A stretch of 64,000 bases of DNA from Roseomonas populi. GTDB taxonomy: Bacteria; Pseudomonadota; Alphaproteobacteria; Acetobacterales; Acetobacteraceae. Below, piece after piece: positions 25,804 through 34,006 of this stretch. The notes under the pieces were generated by a model, which was given only the letters and a program-made list of their open reading frames with translations, ran no database searches and had not been told where the DNA came from. The position numbers and the translations under genes were made by a program. The stretch lies in the NCBI RefSeq assembly GCF_024594815.1, contig NZ_JANJOU010000026.1, forward strand, positions 1 to 64,000. The letters are read 5' to 3'. Within the stretch, counting starts at the first letter, position 1. Every line of letters starts with the position of its first letter.

Positions 25804-26842
25804 GCGTTGTTGCGTATTTCTTGCTGGTAGCTCTGCATGAGCAAGGCACCGGCACAGGGCGGACGGCCAAAGACGCGCTACCGGACGCGGAGCTGGCGCG
25901 AGTACGACAAGGGTCTGATCTCGTGCGGCAACCTGACCGTGTGGGTTTCGCCCGAGCTTGCTTGGCACGCCGCTAAGGGGACGGGCAGGCGGGGTCGGCC
26001 GCCGGTCTTCACGGATGCGGCGATCCAGACGGTGCTCACCCTGAAGATCCTGCATCACCTGCCGCTGCGGGTAGCCCAGGGCATGGCGGGGAGCCTGATC
26101 CGGATAGCGGGGCTGAGCTGGCGTGTGCCGCATTACAGCACCCTCTCGCGGCGTCAGAAGGACCTGGTGGTCACGATCCCCTCTCGCCCGCGTGGCGGGC
26201 CACTGCACCTCGTCATCGACAGTACCGGGCTCAAGGTGCTGGGCGAGGGCGAGTGGAAGGTGAGGAAGCACGGGGCCGACAAGCGCCGGGTCTGGCGCAA
26301 GGTGCACCTCGTCATCGACGCCGACAGCCATGAGGTGCGGGCCGTGGAGATGACCGACCACTGGCACGGCGACGGTGAGATCGTACCAGGGCTGCTGGGC
26401 CAGATGCCGAAGGCCGGGCGGATCGACACCATCAGCGGTGACGGGGCTTACGACACCCGCGGCGTCTATGAGGCGTCCGCCTCTCGCAAGGCGGCCATGA
26501 TCGTGCCACCGCGCCGCAACGGCAAGCCATGGAAGGTGATGACAACCGGCGCTGAGGCTCGCAACGTGAGCTTGCGTGCCATCAAGCGTCTTGGCCGACG
26601 GCTCTGGAAGACTTGGAGTGGCTACCGCCGACGCAGCCTCGCCGGGACGGCCATGTCGCGTCTCAAGCGCCTCGGTGAGCGCCTCGCGGCCCGCGACCCC
26701 GCCCGTCAGGTCGCCGAAGTCCAGATCCGCTGCGCCATCCTCAACACCTTCAACGCCCTTGGTATGCCCGATACCGACGCTCGCGCCTGATCAGAACATT
26801 AGAAAACAATCCACGCCCTTGCACTGATTTACGCAACTGTGA
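25804..26842 (+). mobile_element. IS5-family insertion sequence, full length
   Basis: The terminal repeats are imperfect: GTTGTTGCGTATTTCT at the left and, read on the minus strand, CACAGTTGCGTAAATCAG at the right. They flank one transposase gene. A decayed copy in the same orientation lies at 18731-19499, so the two bracket about 6.3 kb of catabolic genes. Exact ends and target duplications cannot be fixed by eye. Confidence 0.75.
25837..26790 (+). CDS. IS5-family transposase lacking the catalytic Glu
   Basis: 317-residue DDE transposase of the IS5/IS903 type. The first Asp is in LVIDSTGLKV, the second in SGDGAYDT. The third residue should be the Glu of the Y(2)R(3)E(6)K signature; here the stretch reads YRRRSLAGTAMSRLK, with Gly (GGG) where the decayed sibling copy has Glu (GAG, YHRRSLAETAMSRPK). 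Otherwise the frame is intact from ATG 25837 to the stop. Loss of this Glu should abolish strand cleavage, so the element is probably immobile unless helped in trans. Confidence 0.9.
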   Translation: MSKAPAQGGRPKTRYRTRSWREYDKGLISCGNLTVWVSPELAWHAAKGTGRRGRPPVFTDAAIQTVLTLKILHHLPLRVAQGMAGSLIRIAGLSWRVPHYSTLSRRQKDLVVTIPSRPRGGPLHLVIDSTGLKVLGEGEWKVRKHGADKRRVWRKVHLVIDADSHEVRAVEMTDHWHGDGEIVPGLLGQMPKAGRIDTISGDGAYDTRGVYEASASRKAAMIVPPRRNGKPWKVMTTGAEARNVSLRAIKRLGRRLWKTWSGYRRRSLAGTAMSRLKRLGERLAARDPARQVAEVQIRCAILNTFNALGMPDTDARA

Positions 26843-26845
26843 GTG

Positions 26846-27040
26846 TACGGTTGTGGCCTGGAGGGCCTGACCCTTTATGCAATTGACCCGGTGTCATGGC
26901 GTTGATGTGTCGGCCCTCCAGGCTGCACCTGCCGGTCGAGCGGCTCGTGACTTCATAGGAGCTCCTGGGCACCCATCCCGTCACAATTCTGTCCGCCCGC
27001 TCGGCTGTCAGGCCCTCTGTTCGGCCTGGAGCCTCACACC
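26846..27040 (+). ncRNA. Candidate IS110 bridge RNA region
   Basis: The 195 bases between the IS5 end and the IS110 start are non-coding and contain the perfect 12-base inverted pair GCCTGGAGGGCC (26856-26867) and GGCCCTCCAGGC (26912-26923), with a 44-base loop, and a third related GGCCTGGAGCC just before the start codon. IS110 elements encode a structured guide RNA in their non-coding end, and this is where it would lie. Prediction only. Confidence 0.4.
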
Positions 27041-28113
27041 ATGAGCGACACTGTATCTGACGCCGACATCATCATCGGCGTCGACACCCACAAGTCCACG
27101 CATGCCGCGGTCGCGATCAGCGGGCTTGGTGTCCACCTCGGCAGCCTGTCCATCCCCGCCAGTAGCCGCGGCTATGAGGCTCTGCTCGACTGGGCACGAT
27201 CCCTCGGCCCGGTCCGCGCCTTTGGCATCGAGGGTACTGGATCCTACGGTGCTGGCCTGTCCCGGTTCCTGAACGACCACGGTCACCCCGTCCTCGAGGT
27301 CAACCGCCCCAGCCGTCAACTCCGGTACCAGAGAGGCAAGGACGACACCCTCGACGCCGAGAGTGCCGCCCGCAGCGTTTTGGCTGGCCAGGTCACGGCA
27401 CGGCCGAAGTCCGGGACGAGCACGGTCGAGATGATCCGTCATCTCAAGGTGGCCCGCGACGCTGCCGTCAAGGCGCGGAGCCAAGCCATGCAGGCGCTCA
27501 AGGCCATCATCGTCAGCGCGCCCTCGGCACTGCGCGAGGGGCTCGACCGCCTGCACGGCAAGATGGCGCTGCTCCGGCATCTCGCCGCCCTGCGCCCAGG
27601 CCCTCTCACCTCGACGATGGCCTCCGCCAAGGCCAGCTTGCGGGCGATCGCTCGCCGCTGGCTGGCCCTCGATGCCGAAGTCCGGGACCATGATGCCAGC
27701 CTCGGGCAGCTGACCCAGAGCCTCGCACCCGCGCTGCTGCAGGCGCACGGCATGGGCACGGGCACCGCGGCCGAAATGCTCATCCTCGTCGGCGACAACC
27801 CCGAGCGCATCCACTCGAAGCGGCCCTGGCCAAGCTCTGCGGCGCCTGCCCGGTCCCAGCATCCAGTGGGAAGACAAGCCGCCACCGCCTGAACCGAGGG
27901 GGCAACCGCCAGGCGAATGCAGCCCTCTACCGCGTGGTCATCGTCCGCATGCGGGCCCACCAGCCCACCCTTGACTACGTCCGGCGCCGCACCGCCGAGG
28001 GGAAAAGTAAGCCGGAGATCATCCGCTGCCTCAAGCGCTACGTGGCACGCGAGATTTTTGGGTACCTCTGCCGCCCGGCCCATCCACCCCAGACAGCTAC
28101 AGCGACCCCTTGA
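27041..28113 (+). pseudogene. IS110-family transposase, frameshifted near the C-terminus
   Basis: The N-terminal DEDD (RuvC-like) domain is intact: IIGVDTHKSTHAAVAI, GIEGTGSYGAGLS, RGKDDTLDAESAARS. After NPERIHS (about 27815) the frame is lost and ends at 27892. Deleting one base must have happened here, because the next frame continues the family exactly: EAALAKLCGACPVPASSGKT, then RHRLNRGGNRQANAALYRVV, to a stop at 28113. The conserved Ser of the Tnp domain (PASSGKTSRHRLN) lies after the shift, so the 283-residue product lacks it. Probably inactive, unless the shift is programmed. Confidence 0.85.
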
Positions 28114-28217
28114 CCGCTATAGGAGCTTCAGCGCCTTTTGTTTCCCAAATGAGCAACCGGGACATTTGTATCCCGGCCGGTCTCGCTTGCCGTGCCCTTT
28201 GCAGCTCAAGTCCCGAG
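28114..28217. other. Non-coding stretch after IS110
   Basis: No gene is apparent. This probably holds the right end of the IS110 element, whose border cannot be defined by eye. Confidence 0.4.
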
Positions 28218-28325
28218 GTCTGGTCGATGGTGTGCATGGCCCCGGGCACGAAAGTCGCCTTGGCCTCCACTAACAGAGCTACTATCCCGACGATATCCTC
28301 CGATCGCTCCGCGTCGGGCCGGAAC
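28218..28325 (-). pseudogene. SDR C-terminal remnant
   Basis: The minus strand reads RFRPDAERSEDIVGIVALLV then EAKATFVPGAMHTIDQT. This is the tail of a BdcA-type SDR (compare VAGLALYLAGAQARGITGAMHTIDGGF at 19982-20692). The rest of the gene is absent, replaced by the IS110 side. It suggests that an insertion or deletion removed the gene. Confidence 0.6.
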
Positions 28326-28343
28326 CGGCCTCAGCGTTCGTTG

Positions 28344-28384
28344 CCAAGGTTTTGGCCGTTCAGGGCCAACGGCCAGAACCTTGG
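28344..28384 (-). terminator. Strong hairpin downstream of the LysR gene
   Basis: Two 17-base arms, CCAAGGTTTTGGCCGTT and AACGGCCAGAACCTTGG, pair with a single G-T wobble around a 7-base loop. It begins 37 bases after the stop of the minus-strand LysR gene, so it may end that transcript. No clear U tract follows. Confidence 0.5.
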
Positions 28385-28420
28385 CGCCGTTCCGGAGCGT
28401 TGAAGCGAGGACTGGGGCGC

Positions 28421-29392
28421 TCATGGGCGGATGAGTGCGACCTGGGTCCGGAGATGACGCAGGAGATCCTGGGCTGCCGGAGAGAGGCGCCTTCCCCGCC
28501 TGGTCACAAGATGAGCTTCCGATCCCTCCAGGAACGGCTCGCCCGCCTCCAGCGCCACAAGCCTGCCCTCTCGCAACTCCTGGTTCACCGCGAATTCGGT
28601 CGTGATGATCACACCGTCCCACTCCTCCGCGAACCGCAGTAAGGCGCGCGACGAATTCGTGGTCAGCCGGGGGACAAGCCGCACGCGGTGGCGATGCTCG
28701 GCCGAGAGCAGGACCTGCCGAACCCCGTAGCTGCTCGGAAGCAGGCCGAGCGCGTGATGCCGCAGGTCCTCCACCTCGATCGGCCGTCCCAGTCGACGCA
28801 GTGGATGGGCGGGGTTCACGATGATCCGCATCGCGTGCCGGCGCGAGGCGTGGGACTGCAGCTTGGGCTCCGGTGACAAGTTGTAGAGCAGTGCCATCTG
28901 CACCGTGTCGTCGAGAAGCCGCGCCACGAGGTGGTCCGTGCTGCCCACCTGCACGTCCAGGCGGAGATCCGGATGCGCCAGGGCGAAGGCGCGGAGCGGC
29001 GGGCTCATGACCGCCCCCAGGAAGCCTTCTCCCATCCCCACCGAGACCTGCCCTCCACGCGCCTCCGTCAGCTCCTGTAGCTGCGCGATGACGCCGTCCA
29101 GCCTTGCCCGCTGGTCGGTGAAGTAACTGTCCAGGAGGTCCCCAGCCTCGGTTGGCCGGACACCGCGACCGTGCCGCTCCAGCAGCGCGATGCCGAGATC
29201 GGCTTCCATCTTTGCGATCTGCCGGCTGAGCGCGGAGGGGCTGACCCCGAGCCGCTCCGCCCCGCCCCGGACTGATCCCGCCGATGCCGCCTCGTGCAGG
29301 TAGAGCAGCCTTCGCTGGTCCAACCCTGCGATTCGATTGGCGAGGGAGAGGCGCTGCTTCTCGGAGAGGATGCTGCGGCGCGCGCCGGTCAT
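28421..29392 (-). CDS. LysR-family transcriptional regulator
   Basis: 323-residue LysR regulator from ATG 29392. Its helix-turn-helix begins later than usual, at residue 25 onward: LDQRRLLYLHEAASAGSVRG, GAERLGVSPSALSRQIAKME, then LLERHGRGVRPTEAG. The 20-residue Arg/Ser-rich extension ahead of it is an oddity. The ligand domain has VSVGMGEGFLGAVMSPPL. Divergent from the acyl-CoA catabolic operon at 29529, with two inverted repeats between, so it almost certainly controls that operon. Confidence 0.9.
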   Translation of the reverse strand: MTGARRSILSEKQRLSLANRIAGLDQRRLLYLHEAASAGSVRGGAERLGVSPSALSRQIAKMEADLGIALLERHGRGVRPTEAGDLLDSYFTDQRARLDGVIAQLQELTEARGGQVSVGMGEGFLGAVMSPPLRAFALAHPDLRLDVQVGSTDHLVARLLDDTVQMALLYNLSPEPKLQSHASRRHAMRIIVNPAHPLRRLGRPIEVEDLRHHALGLLPSSYGVRQVLLSAEHRHRVRLVPRLTTNSSRALLRFAEEWDGVIITTEFAVNQELREGRLVALEAGEPFLEGSEAHLVTRRGRRLSPAAQDLLRHLRTQVALIRP

Positions 29393-29419
29393 GGGAGTCG
29401 GCTCATGCGGACCAGGGCC

Positions 29420-29455
29420 GTTGCCTGTTTGGCAACACTTAAGCCGAAATTCGGC
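29420..29455. promoter_or_regulatory. Inverted repeats between the LysR gene and its target operon
   Basis: GTTGCC (29420-29425) and GGCAAC (29431-29436) form an inverted repeat with a 5-base gap. GCCGAAATTCGGC (29443-29455) is a perfect 13-base palindrome. Both lie in the only intergenic space between divergent genes, where LysR binding and activation sites occur. Confidence 0.5.
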
Positions 29456-29528
29456 ACGCTGTCCCGTCTCCAATCTGACACAGTTTCAGCCGGAGGCCGG
29501 CCGGGGATGGCCGCCGCAGGAGCACCCG

Positions 29529-30344
29529 ATGACCGACGAGCCCACCGTCCTCTACGAGGTGCAGGACAAGGTCTGCACGATCACGCTGAACCGCCCGCGC
29601 GTGCTGAACGCGATCAGCCGCGCCATGAAGACGGAGTTCGTGGAGGCCTTCGACCGGGCGGAGGCCGACCCGGAGGTGAGCGTGATCCTACTGCGCGGTG
29701 CGGGCCGCGCCTTCTGCGCCGGGGTGGACCTGAAGGAGGCGGCGGCCAACCCGTGGGAGAACAGCGTCACGGGCTGGCGCTGGCACCTCACCTCGCTGCT
29801 GGCGATGTGCCTGCGGATGTGGAACTCCTCCAAGCCCGTCATCGCCGCCGTGCGCGGCCACGCACTGGGCTCGGGCTGCGACCTGGCCCTGTCCGCAGAC
29901 CTCACCGTCGCCGCCTCGGACGCGAACTTCGGGGAGCCGGAAATCCGCGGCATCTCCGGCCCGCCGGGGCTGATGATGCCCTGGGTGGTGGGCCTGAAGC
30001 GCGCGAAGGAGCTGCTGCTGTTCGGCGACAGCGTGAACGCGGAGCAGGCGGAGCGCTACGGCATGTGCACGCGGGTCTTCCCGGTCGAGACCTTCGACGA
30101 GGAGGTGGACCGTTACGCGCGCCGTTTGGCCGCCATCCCCGCCGTCGCGCTCTCGCTCAACAAGCGCTCCATCAACAAGACCTTCGAGATGATGGGGCTG
30201 CGTAACGCGCTGGACTTCAACACGGAGATGATGATCTCCACCAACATGTCCAAGCCCGCCGAGCAGCGCGAGGCGCGGCGCGCGCAGATCGCGGCCGGCG
30301 GGTTGAAGCAGATGCTGGCGAAGCGGGACGAAGGCCTTGCCTGA
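29529..30344 (+). CDS. Enoyl-CoA hydratase/isomerase family protein
   Basis: 271 residues from ATG 29529 (MTDEPTVLYEVQDKV). Crotonase fold: ITLNRPRVLNAI, the oxyanion loop CAGVDLKEAA and RGHALGSGCDLALSADL, and FGEPEIRGISGPPG with the acid residues. Cytosolic, acts on an acyl-CoA made by the ligase encoded next, overlapping at its end. The upstream in-frame extension from 29337 is not conserved. Hydratase versus isomerase or other crotonase activity is not decided by sequence. Confidence 0.9.
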   Translation: MTDEPTVLYEVQDKVCTITLNRPRVLNAISRAMKTEFVEAFDRAEADPEVSVILLRGAGRAFCAGVDLKEAAANPWENSVTGWRWHLTSLLAMCLRMWNSSKPVIAAVRGHALGSGCDLALSADLTVAASDANFGEPEIRGISGPPGLMMPWVVGLKRAKELLLFGDSVNAEQAERYGMCTRVFPVETFDEEVDRYARRLAAIPAVALSLNKRSINKTFEMMGLRNALDFNTEMMISTNMSKPAEQREARRAQIAAGGLKQMLAKRDEGLA

Positions 30345-32481
30345 CGCCGCCTTCCCACCCCCGGTCGCCGACCTCTCCGCCTTCCTGGAGCCCGCATCCG
30401 TCGCCATTATCGGCGCCTCGGGCGACCCGGGAAAGATCGGCGCGCGCCCGCTGCGGTACCTTCGCAAATTCGGCTTCGCCGGCGCCATCTACCCCGTGAA
30501 CCCGCGGGGGGGTGAGATCGATGGGCTGGCCTGCCACCAGGACATGGCCGACATCCCCGGCCCGGTGGACCTCGCCATCGTCGTCACCGCCGCCGAGCAC
30601 GTCATGGCCGCGCTCCGCGCCTGCGCCTTGAAGGGCGTGCGCGGCGCCGTGGTGATCAGCGCGGGCTTCGGCGAGACGGGCGAGGCGGGGCGCGCGGCGG
30701 AGGCCGAGATGGCGAGCTTCGCCGCGCGAGGGATGCGCGTGCTCGGCCCCAACAACCAGGGCACGGTGAACCTCATCACCGGCGCCGTGATGGGGTTCAA
30801 CCCGCTGCTGGAATGGGTGGAGCGCTTCCGCCCCGGCCGGATCGGGCTGGTGAGCCAGAGCTCTGGCATTGGCTTCGGCCTGCTCGGGCTGGGGCTGGAG
30901 CGCGGCATGGGCTTCGCGCACCTCGTCACCACCGGGAACGAGGCCGACCTCTCCTTCGCGGACAGCGCACTGGCCCTGCTGGAACGGGAGGAGGTGCGCG
31001 TGGTCGCGGGCGCCCTGGAGGGGGTGAAGGACGTCGCCGCTCTGCGCCGCCTCGCCGAGCGCTCCCATGCGCTGGGCAAGCCGGTGGTGGTGATGAAGGG
31101 CGCGACCAGCCGGGCCGGGGGCCGGGCCGCCGCCTCCCATACCGGGTCGCTGGCCGGCGGCGGCGCGGTCTTCTCCGGCTTCTGCCGCCAGCACGGGCTG
31201 GTGGAGGCGCCGGGGATGGACGAGCTGCTGGACCTCGCCCAGGCCTTCTCCGGCCCGCGCCTCCCGCGCCCCGGCCGCCGCGTGGCCATCGCCACGGGCA
31301 CGGGCGGCACGGCGGTGCTGATGGCGGACGCGCTGGAGCGGGCGGGCTTCGAGATGCCCGGCCCCTCGGCGGAGACGGAGGCAGCGCTGCGGCGGACCCT
31401 GCCGGCCATCGCGAGCTTCGGCAACCCGATCGATATGACCACCGCGAATCTCGGCAACCGCAGCCTTTTCCTGGAGACGGCGCGCATCCTCGGCGCGGAT
31501 GGCGGCTACGACTCCCTAGTCACCGTCGTCGGCCCGGCGGTGACGAAGAGTGGCGTGGACTACGCCCGGCAGATCGTCGCGGCCGCCGAGGACGTGCCCG
31601 CTATGTTCGTCTCCTGGACCGCGCCGGACGGCGAGGGGCAAGCGATGCTGCGCGAGGCCGGCATCCCCGTCGTGCCCTCCCCGCAGCGCCTGGCACCGCT
31701 GATGGCCTTGGCCGCCGCGCGCGCGGCCTTCGGGGACCGTGGCCCCGCCGCCCGCCCCGCGCTGCCCGGGCGGGAGGTGCGGCTGGAGAAGGCCCGCGCC
31801 ATCCTGGCCGGGGCGCGCGGCCTGCAACTGGCCGAACACCAAGCCAAGGCCCTCTGCGCGCTCTGGGACCTGCCGGTGACGCGGGAGGTCCTGGCCCCCG
31901 ATGCACCGGCCGCGGTCGCCGCGGCGGAACGGCTCGGCTACCCCGTGGCCCTGAAGCTGCAATCCGCGGAGATCGGGCACAAGACCGAGATCGGCGGCGT
32001 CCTGCTGAACCTGGCCGACGCCACCGCGGTTGCGGAGGGCACCGCCCGGCTGATGGAGGCCGCGCGCCGGCACGCGCCGGGCGCGGTGATCGACGGCGTC
32101 CTCGTGCAGGAGATGGTGCGCGGCGCCGGGGAGGCGATCGTGGGGGTGGTGGACGATCCCTCGCTCGGCCCCGCCGTCATGGCGGGCCCGGGCGGCATCC
32201 TGGCCGAGATCGTGGAGGACGTTGCCTTCCGCCTCGTCCCCTTCGACGCGGCCGAGGCGGCCCGGCTGCGCGAGGAAACCCGGCTCTCCCGCATGGTCGG
32301 CGGCGTTCGCGGCGGCCCGGCCTGGGACGCGGAGGCGCTCGATGCCCTGCTCGCCCGCGTCTCCGTGATGGCGGACGAGCTGCGGGACCTGGTGAGCGAG
32401 ATCGACCTGAACCCCGTGATCATCCGCCCGCAGGGCGAGGGCGCGGTCATCGTCGACGCCCTGCTGGTCAGGAAGAGCTGA
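30337..32481 (+). CDS. Acyl-CoA synthetase, ADP/NDP-forming (fused alpha and beta domains)
   Basis: 714-residue NDP-forming acyl-CoA synthetase. Domain order is CoA-binding Rossmann (SVAIIGASGDPGKIG near 30), the succinyl-CoA-synthetase-like ligase with GLVSQSSGIGFGLLG and the phospho-His loop ASHTGSLAGGGA near 265, then the ATP-grasp half from about 490 (LGYPVALKLQSAEIGHKTEIGG, VLVQEMVRGAGEAIVG). TTG 30337 overlaps the end of the hydratase gene by eight bases. It activates an imported carboxylic acid (perhaps the Bug ligand) to its CoA ester for the hydratase and thioesterase in this operon. Confidence 0.92.
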   Translation: MPDAAFPPPVADLSAFLEPASVAIIGASGDPGKIGARPLRYLRKFGFAGAIYPVNPRGGEIDGLACHQDMADIPGPVDLAIVVTAAEHVMAALRACALKGVRGAVVISAGFGETGEAGRAAEAEMASFAARGMRVLGPNNQGTVNLITGAVMGFNPLLEWVERFRPGRIGLVSQSSGIGFGLLGLGLERGMGFAHLVTTGNEADLSFADSALALLEREEVRVVAGALEGVKDVAALRRLAERSHALGKPVVVMKGATSRAGGRAAASHTGSLAGGGAVFSGFCRQHGLVEAPGMDELLDLAQAFSGPRLPRPGRRVAIATGTGGTAVLMADALERAGFEMPGPSAETEAALRRTLPAIASFGNPIDMTTANLGNRSLFLETARILGADGGYDSLVTVVGPAVTKSGVDYARQIVAAAEDVPAMFVSWTAPDGEGQAMLREAGIPVVPSPQRLAPLMALAAARAAFGDRGPAARPALPGREVRLEKARAILAGARGLQLAEHQAKALCALWDLPVTREVLAPDAPAAVAAAERLGYPVALKLQSAEIGHKTEIGGVLLNLADATAVAEGTARLMEAARRHAPGAVIDGVLVQEMVRGAGEAIVGVVDDPSLGPAVMAGPGGILAEIVEDVAFRLVPFDAAEAARLREETRLSRMVGGVRGGPAWDAEALDALLARVSVMADELRDLVSEIDLNPVIIRPQGEGAVIVDALLVRKS

Positions 32482-32568
32482 GGCGCGACGCGCGCGAGGG
32501 CCGGACCGGCGGAAAGCCGGCCGGGAGACGGGGAACGGAGTGCACGGCCGACATGAAAGGACAGTCCT

Positions 32569-33543
32569 ATGATCGTCTCCCGCCGTAGCACCCTCCTCGC
32601 CGCGCCGGCGCTGCTGGCGCCCCTGGCCGCCCGCGCCCAGGGGCCCTACCCGGACCGGCCGATCCGCTTCATCATCCCCTTCGCCGCGGGCGGCGGCACC
32701 TCCGTCATCGCGCGCATCGTGACGGAGCCGATGGCGGCGAACCTCGGCAAGAGCTTCGTCATCGACAACCGACCTGGCGCCGGCGGTAACGTGGCGGCCG
32801 AGGTCGTCGCCAAGTCCCCGCCGGACGGCTACACGCTGTTCTACGGCTCGCTCGGCATCCTCGCGATCAACCCCTCCCTCTACCGCGCCGTGCCCTTCGA
32901 CCCGATCCGCGACTTCGCGCCGATCTCGCGCATGACGACGGCGCCGAACGTGCTGGTGGTCCACCCCGACGTACCGGCCACTAACCTGCAGGAATTCCTG
33001 GCGCTGGCCCGCGCGAAGCCAGGGGGGATCAACTACGGCTCCGGCGGCAGCGGCACCACCACGCACCTGTCCGGCGAAATGCTGAAGGCGATGACGGGGG
33101 TGGAGATCACCCATGTGCCCTACCGCGGCGACGGCCCGGCCGTGGTGGACCTACTGGCGAACCGCGTGCAGTGCATGTTCGGCAACCTGAACGGCATGGC
33201 CGCCCTGATCCGCCAGAACCAGGTGCGCCCCATCGCCATCACCAGCCTCGGCCGCTGGCCCGCCACGCCGGGCATCCCGACCTTCGACGAGCAGGGGGTG
33301 AAGGGTTACGAGATCTCCGGCTGGAGCGGCATGGTGGCGCCAGCCGGGACTCCGCCCGCCATCATTGGGCGGCTGCGCGATTCCATGGTGGCGGCGCTGA
33401 AGGTGCCGGCCACGCGGGCGCGGCTGGAGGAGCTCGGCCTGGAGCCCATCGGCGACACGCCCGAGGAGTTCGCCGCCGTGCTGCGGCAGGACCTGGCGAA
33501 GTGGCGCGAGGTGGTCCGCGCCTCCGGCGCCACGGCCGATTGA
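32569..33543 (+). CDS. Bug/TctC-family periplasmic solute receptor
   Basis: 324 residues. Signal SRRSTLLAAPALLAPLAARAQ (Tat/Sec), then IRFIIPFAAGGGTSVIAR, VIDNRPGAGGNVAAE, HVPYRGDGPAVVDLL and IPTFDEQGVKGYEISGW. First of three receptors interleaved with enzymes of this operon. Ligand unknown, but the gene order implies that it feeds the acyl-CoA synthetase upstream. Confidence 0.9.
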   Translation: MIVSRRSTLLAAPALLAPLAARAQGPYPDRPIRFIIPFAAGGGTSVIARIVTEPMAANLGKSFVIDNRPGAGGNVAAEVVAKSPPDGYTLFYGSLGILAINPSLYRAVPFDPIRDFAPISRMTTAPNVLVVHPDVPATNLQEFLALARAKPGGINYGSGGSGTTTHLSGEMLKAMTGVEITHVPYRGDGPAVVDLLANRVQCMFGNLNGMAALIRQNQVRPIAITSLGRWPATPGIPTFDEQGVKGYEISGWSGMVAPAGTPPAIIGRLRDSMVAALKVPATRARLEELGLEPIGDTPEEFAAVLRQDLAKWREVVRASGATAD

Positions 33544-33568
33544 ACACCGATCAAAGGAGCCGCCCAGG

Positions 33569-33967
33569 ATGATCGAGACAGGACTGACGCACGAGATGAC
33601 GGTCGCGGTAACGGAGGGGCTCACCGCGGAGCACTACGGCAATCCCGGCTTTCCCGTCCTCGCCACGCCCGCGCTCTGCGGGCTGGCGGAGCGCTGCTGC
33701 ATCGCGGCGCTGGCCCTGCATCTGGAGCCCGGCCAGGGCTCGGTGGGCACCTACCTCGCCATCGAGCACCTGGCGGCCACGCCGCCGGGCTTCACCGTCA
33801 CCCTGCGTTGCACTCTTATGTCGGTGGAGCGCAGCGCCCTAGAATTCTCCGTGGAGGCGACGGACGGCATGGACACCATCGCGCGCATCACGCACCGCCG
33901 CGCGGTGGTGGGAATCGAGCGGTTCCGCCAGCGGGTGGAGGCCAAGGCGGCGCAGGCCGCGGCCTGA
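33569..33967 (+). CDS. FlK-like hotdog thioesterase
   Basis: 132-residue hotdog-fold protein resembling FlK, the fluoroacetyl-CoA thioesterase of Streptomyces cattleya. The three catalytic positions described for FlK (Thr, Glu, His) align with Thr33 (VLATP), Glu41 (LAERCC) and His67 (IEHLAATPPG); LEPGQGSVGT and HRRAVVGIERF also match. A ribosome site AAAGGAG precedes the ATG. It likely hydrolyses a short acyl-CoA to relieve CoA trapping. FlK relatives are common in degradation operons, so fluoro-specificity should not be assumed. Confidence 0.78.
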   Translation: MIETGLTHEMTVAVTEGLTAEHYGNPGFPVLATPALCGLAERCCIAALALHLEPGQGSVGTYLAIEHLAATPPGFTVTLRCTLMSVERSALEFSVEATDGMDTIARITHRRAVVGIERFRQRVEAKAAQAAA

Positions 33968-34006
33968 CCGCCGGCCCGGCCTCCATCCCCTTCCGGTAAG
34001 GACTCC

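Noticed and set aside
27041-28113. Programmed frameshift in IS110
   Set aside because: No slippery heptamer at the break; a one-base loss is simpler, though not disproved.
33569-33967. Fluoroacetate resistance gene
   Set aside because: FlK-like residues are present but no fluorinase, dehalogenase operon or fluoride gene is near; family members occur in many other degradative operons.
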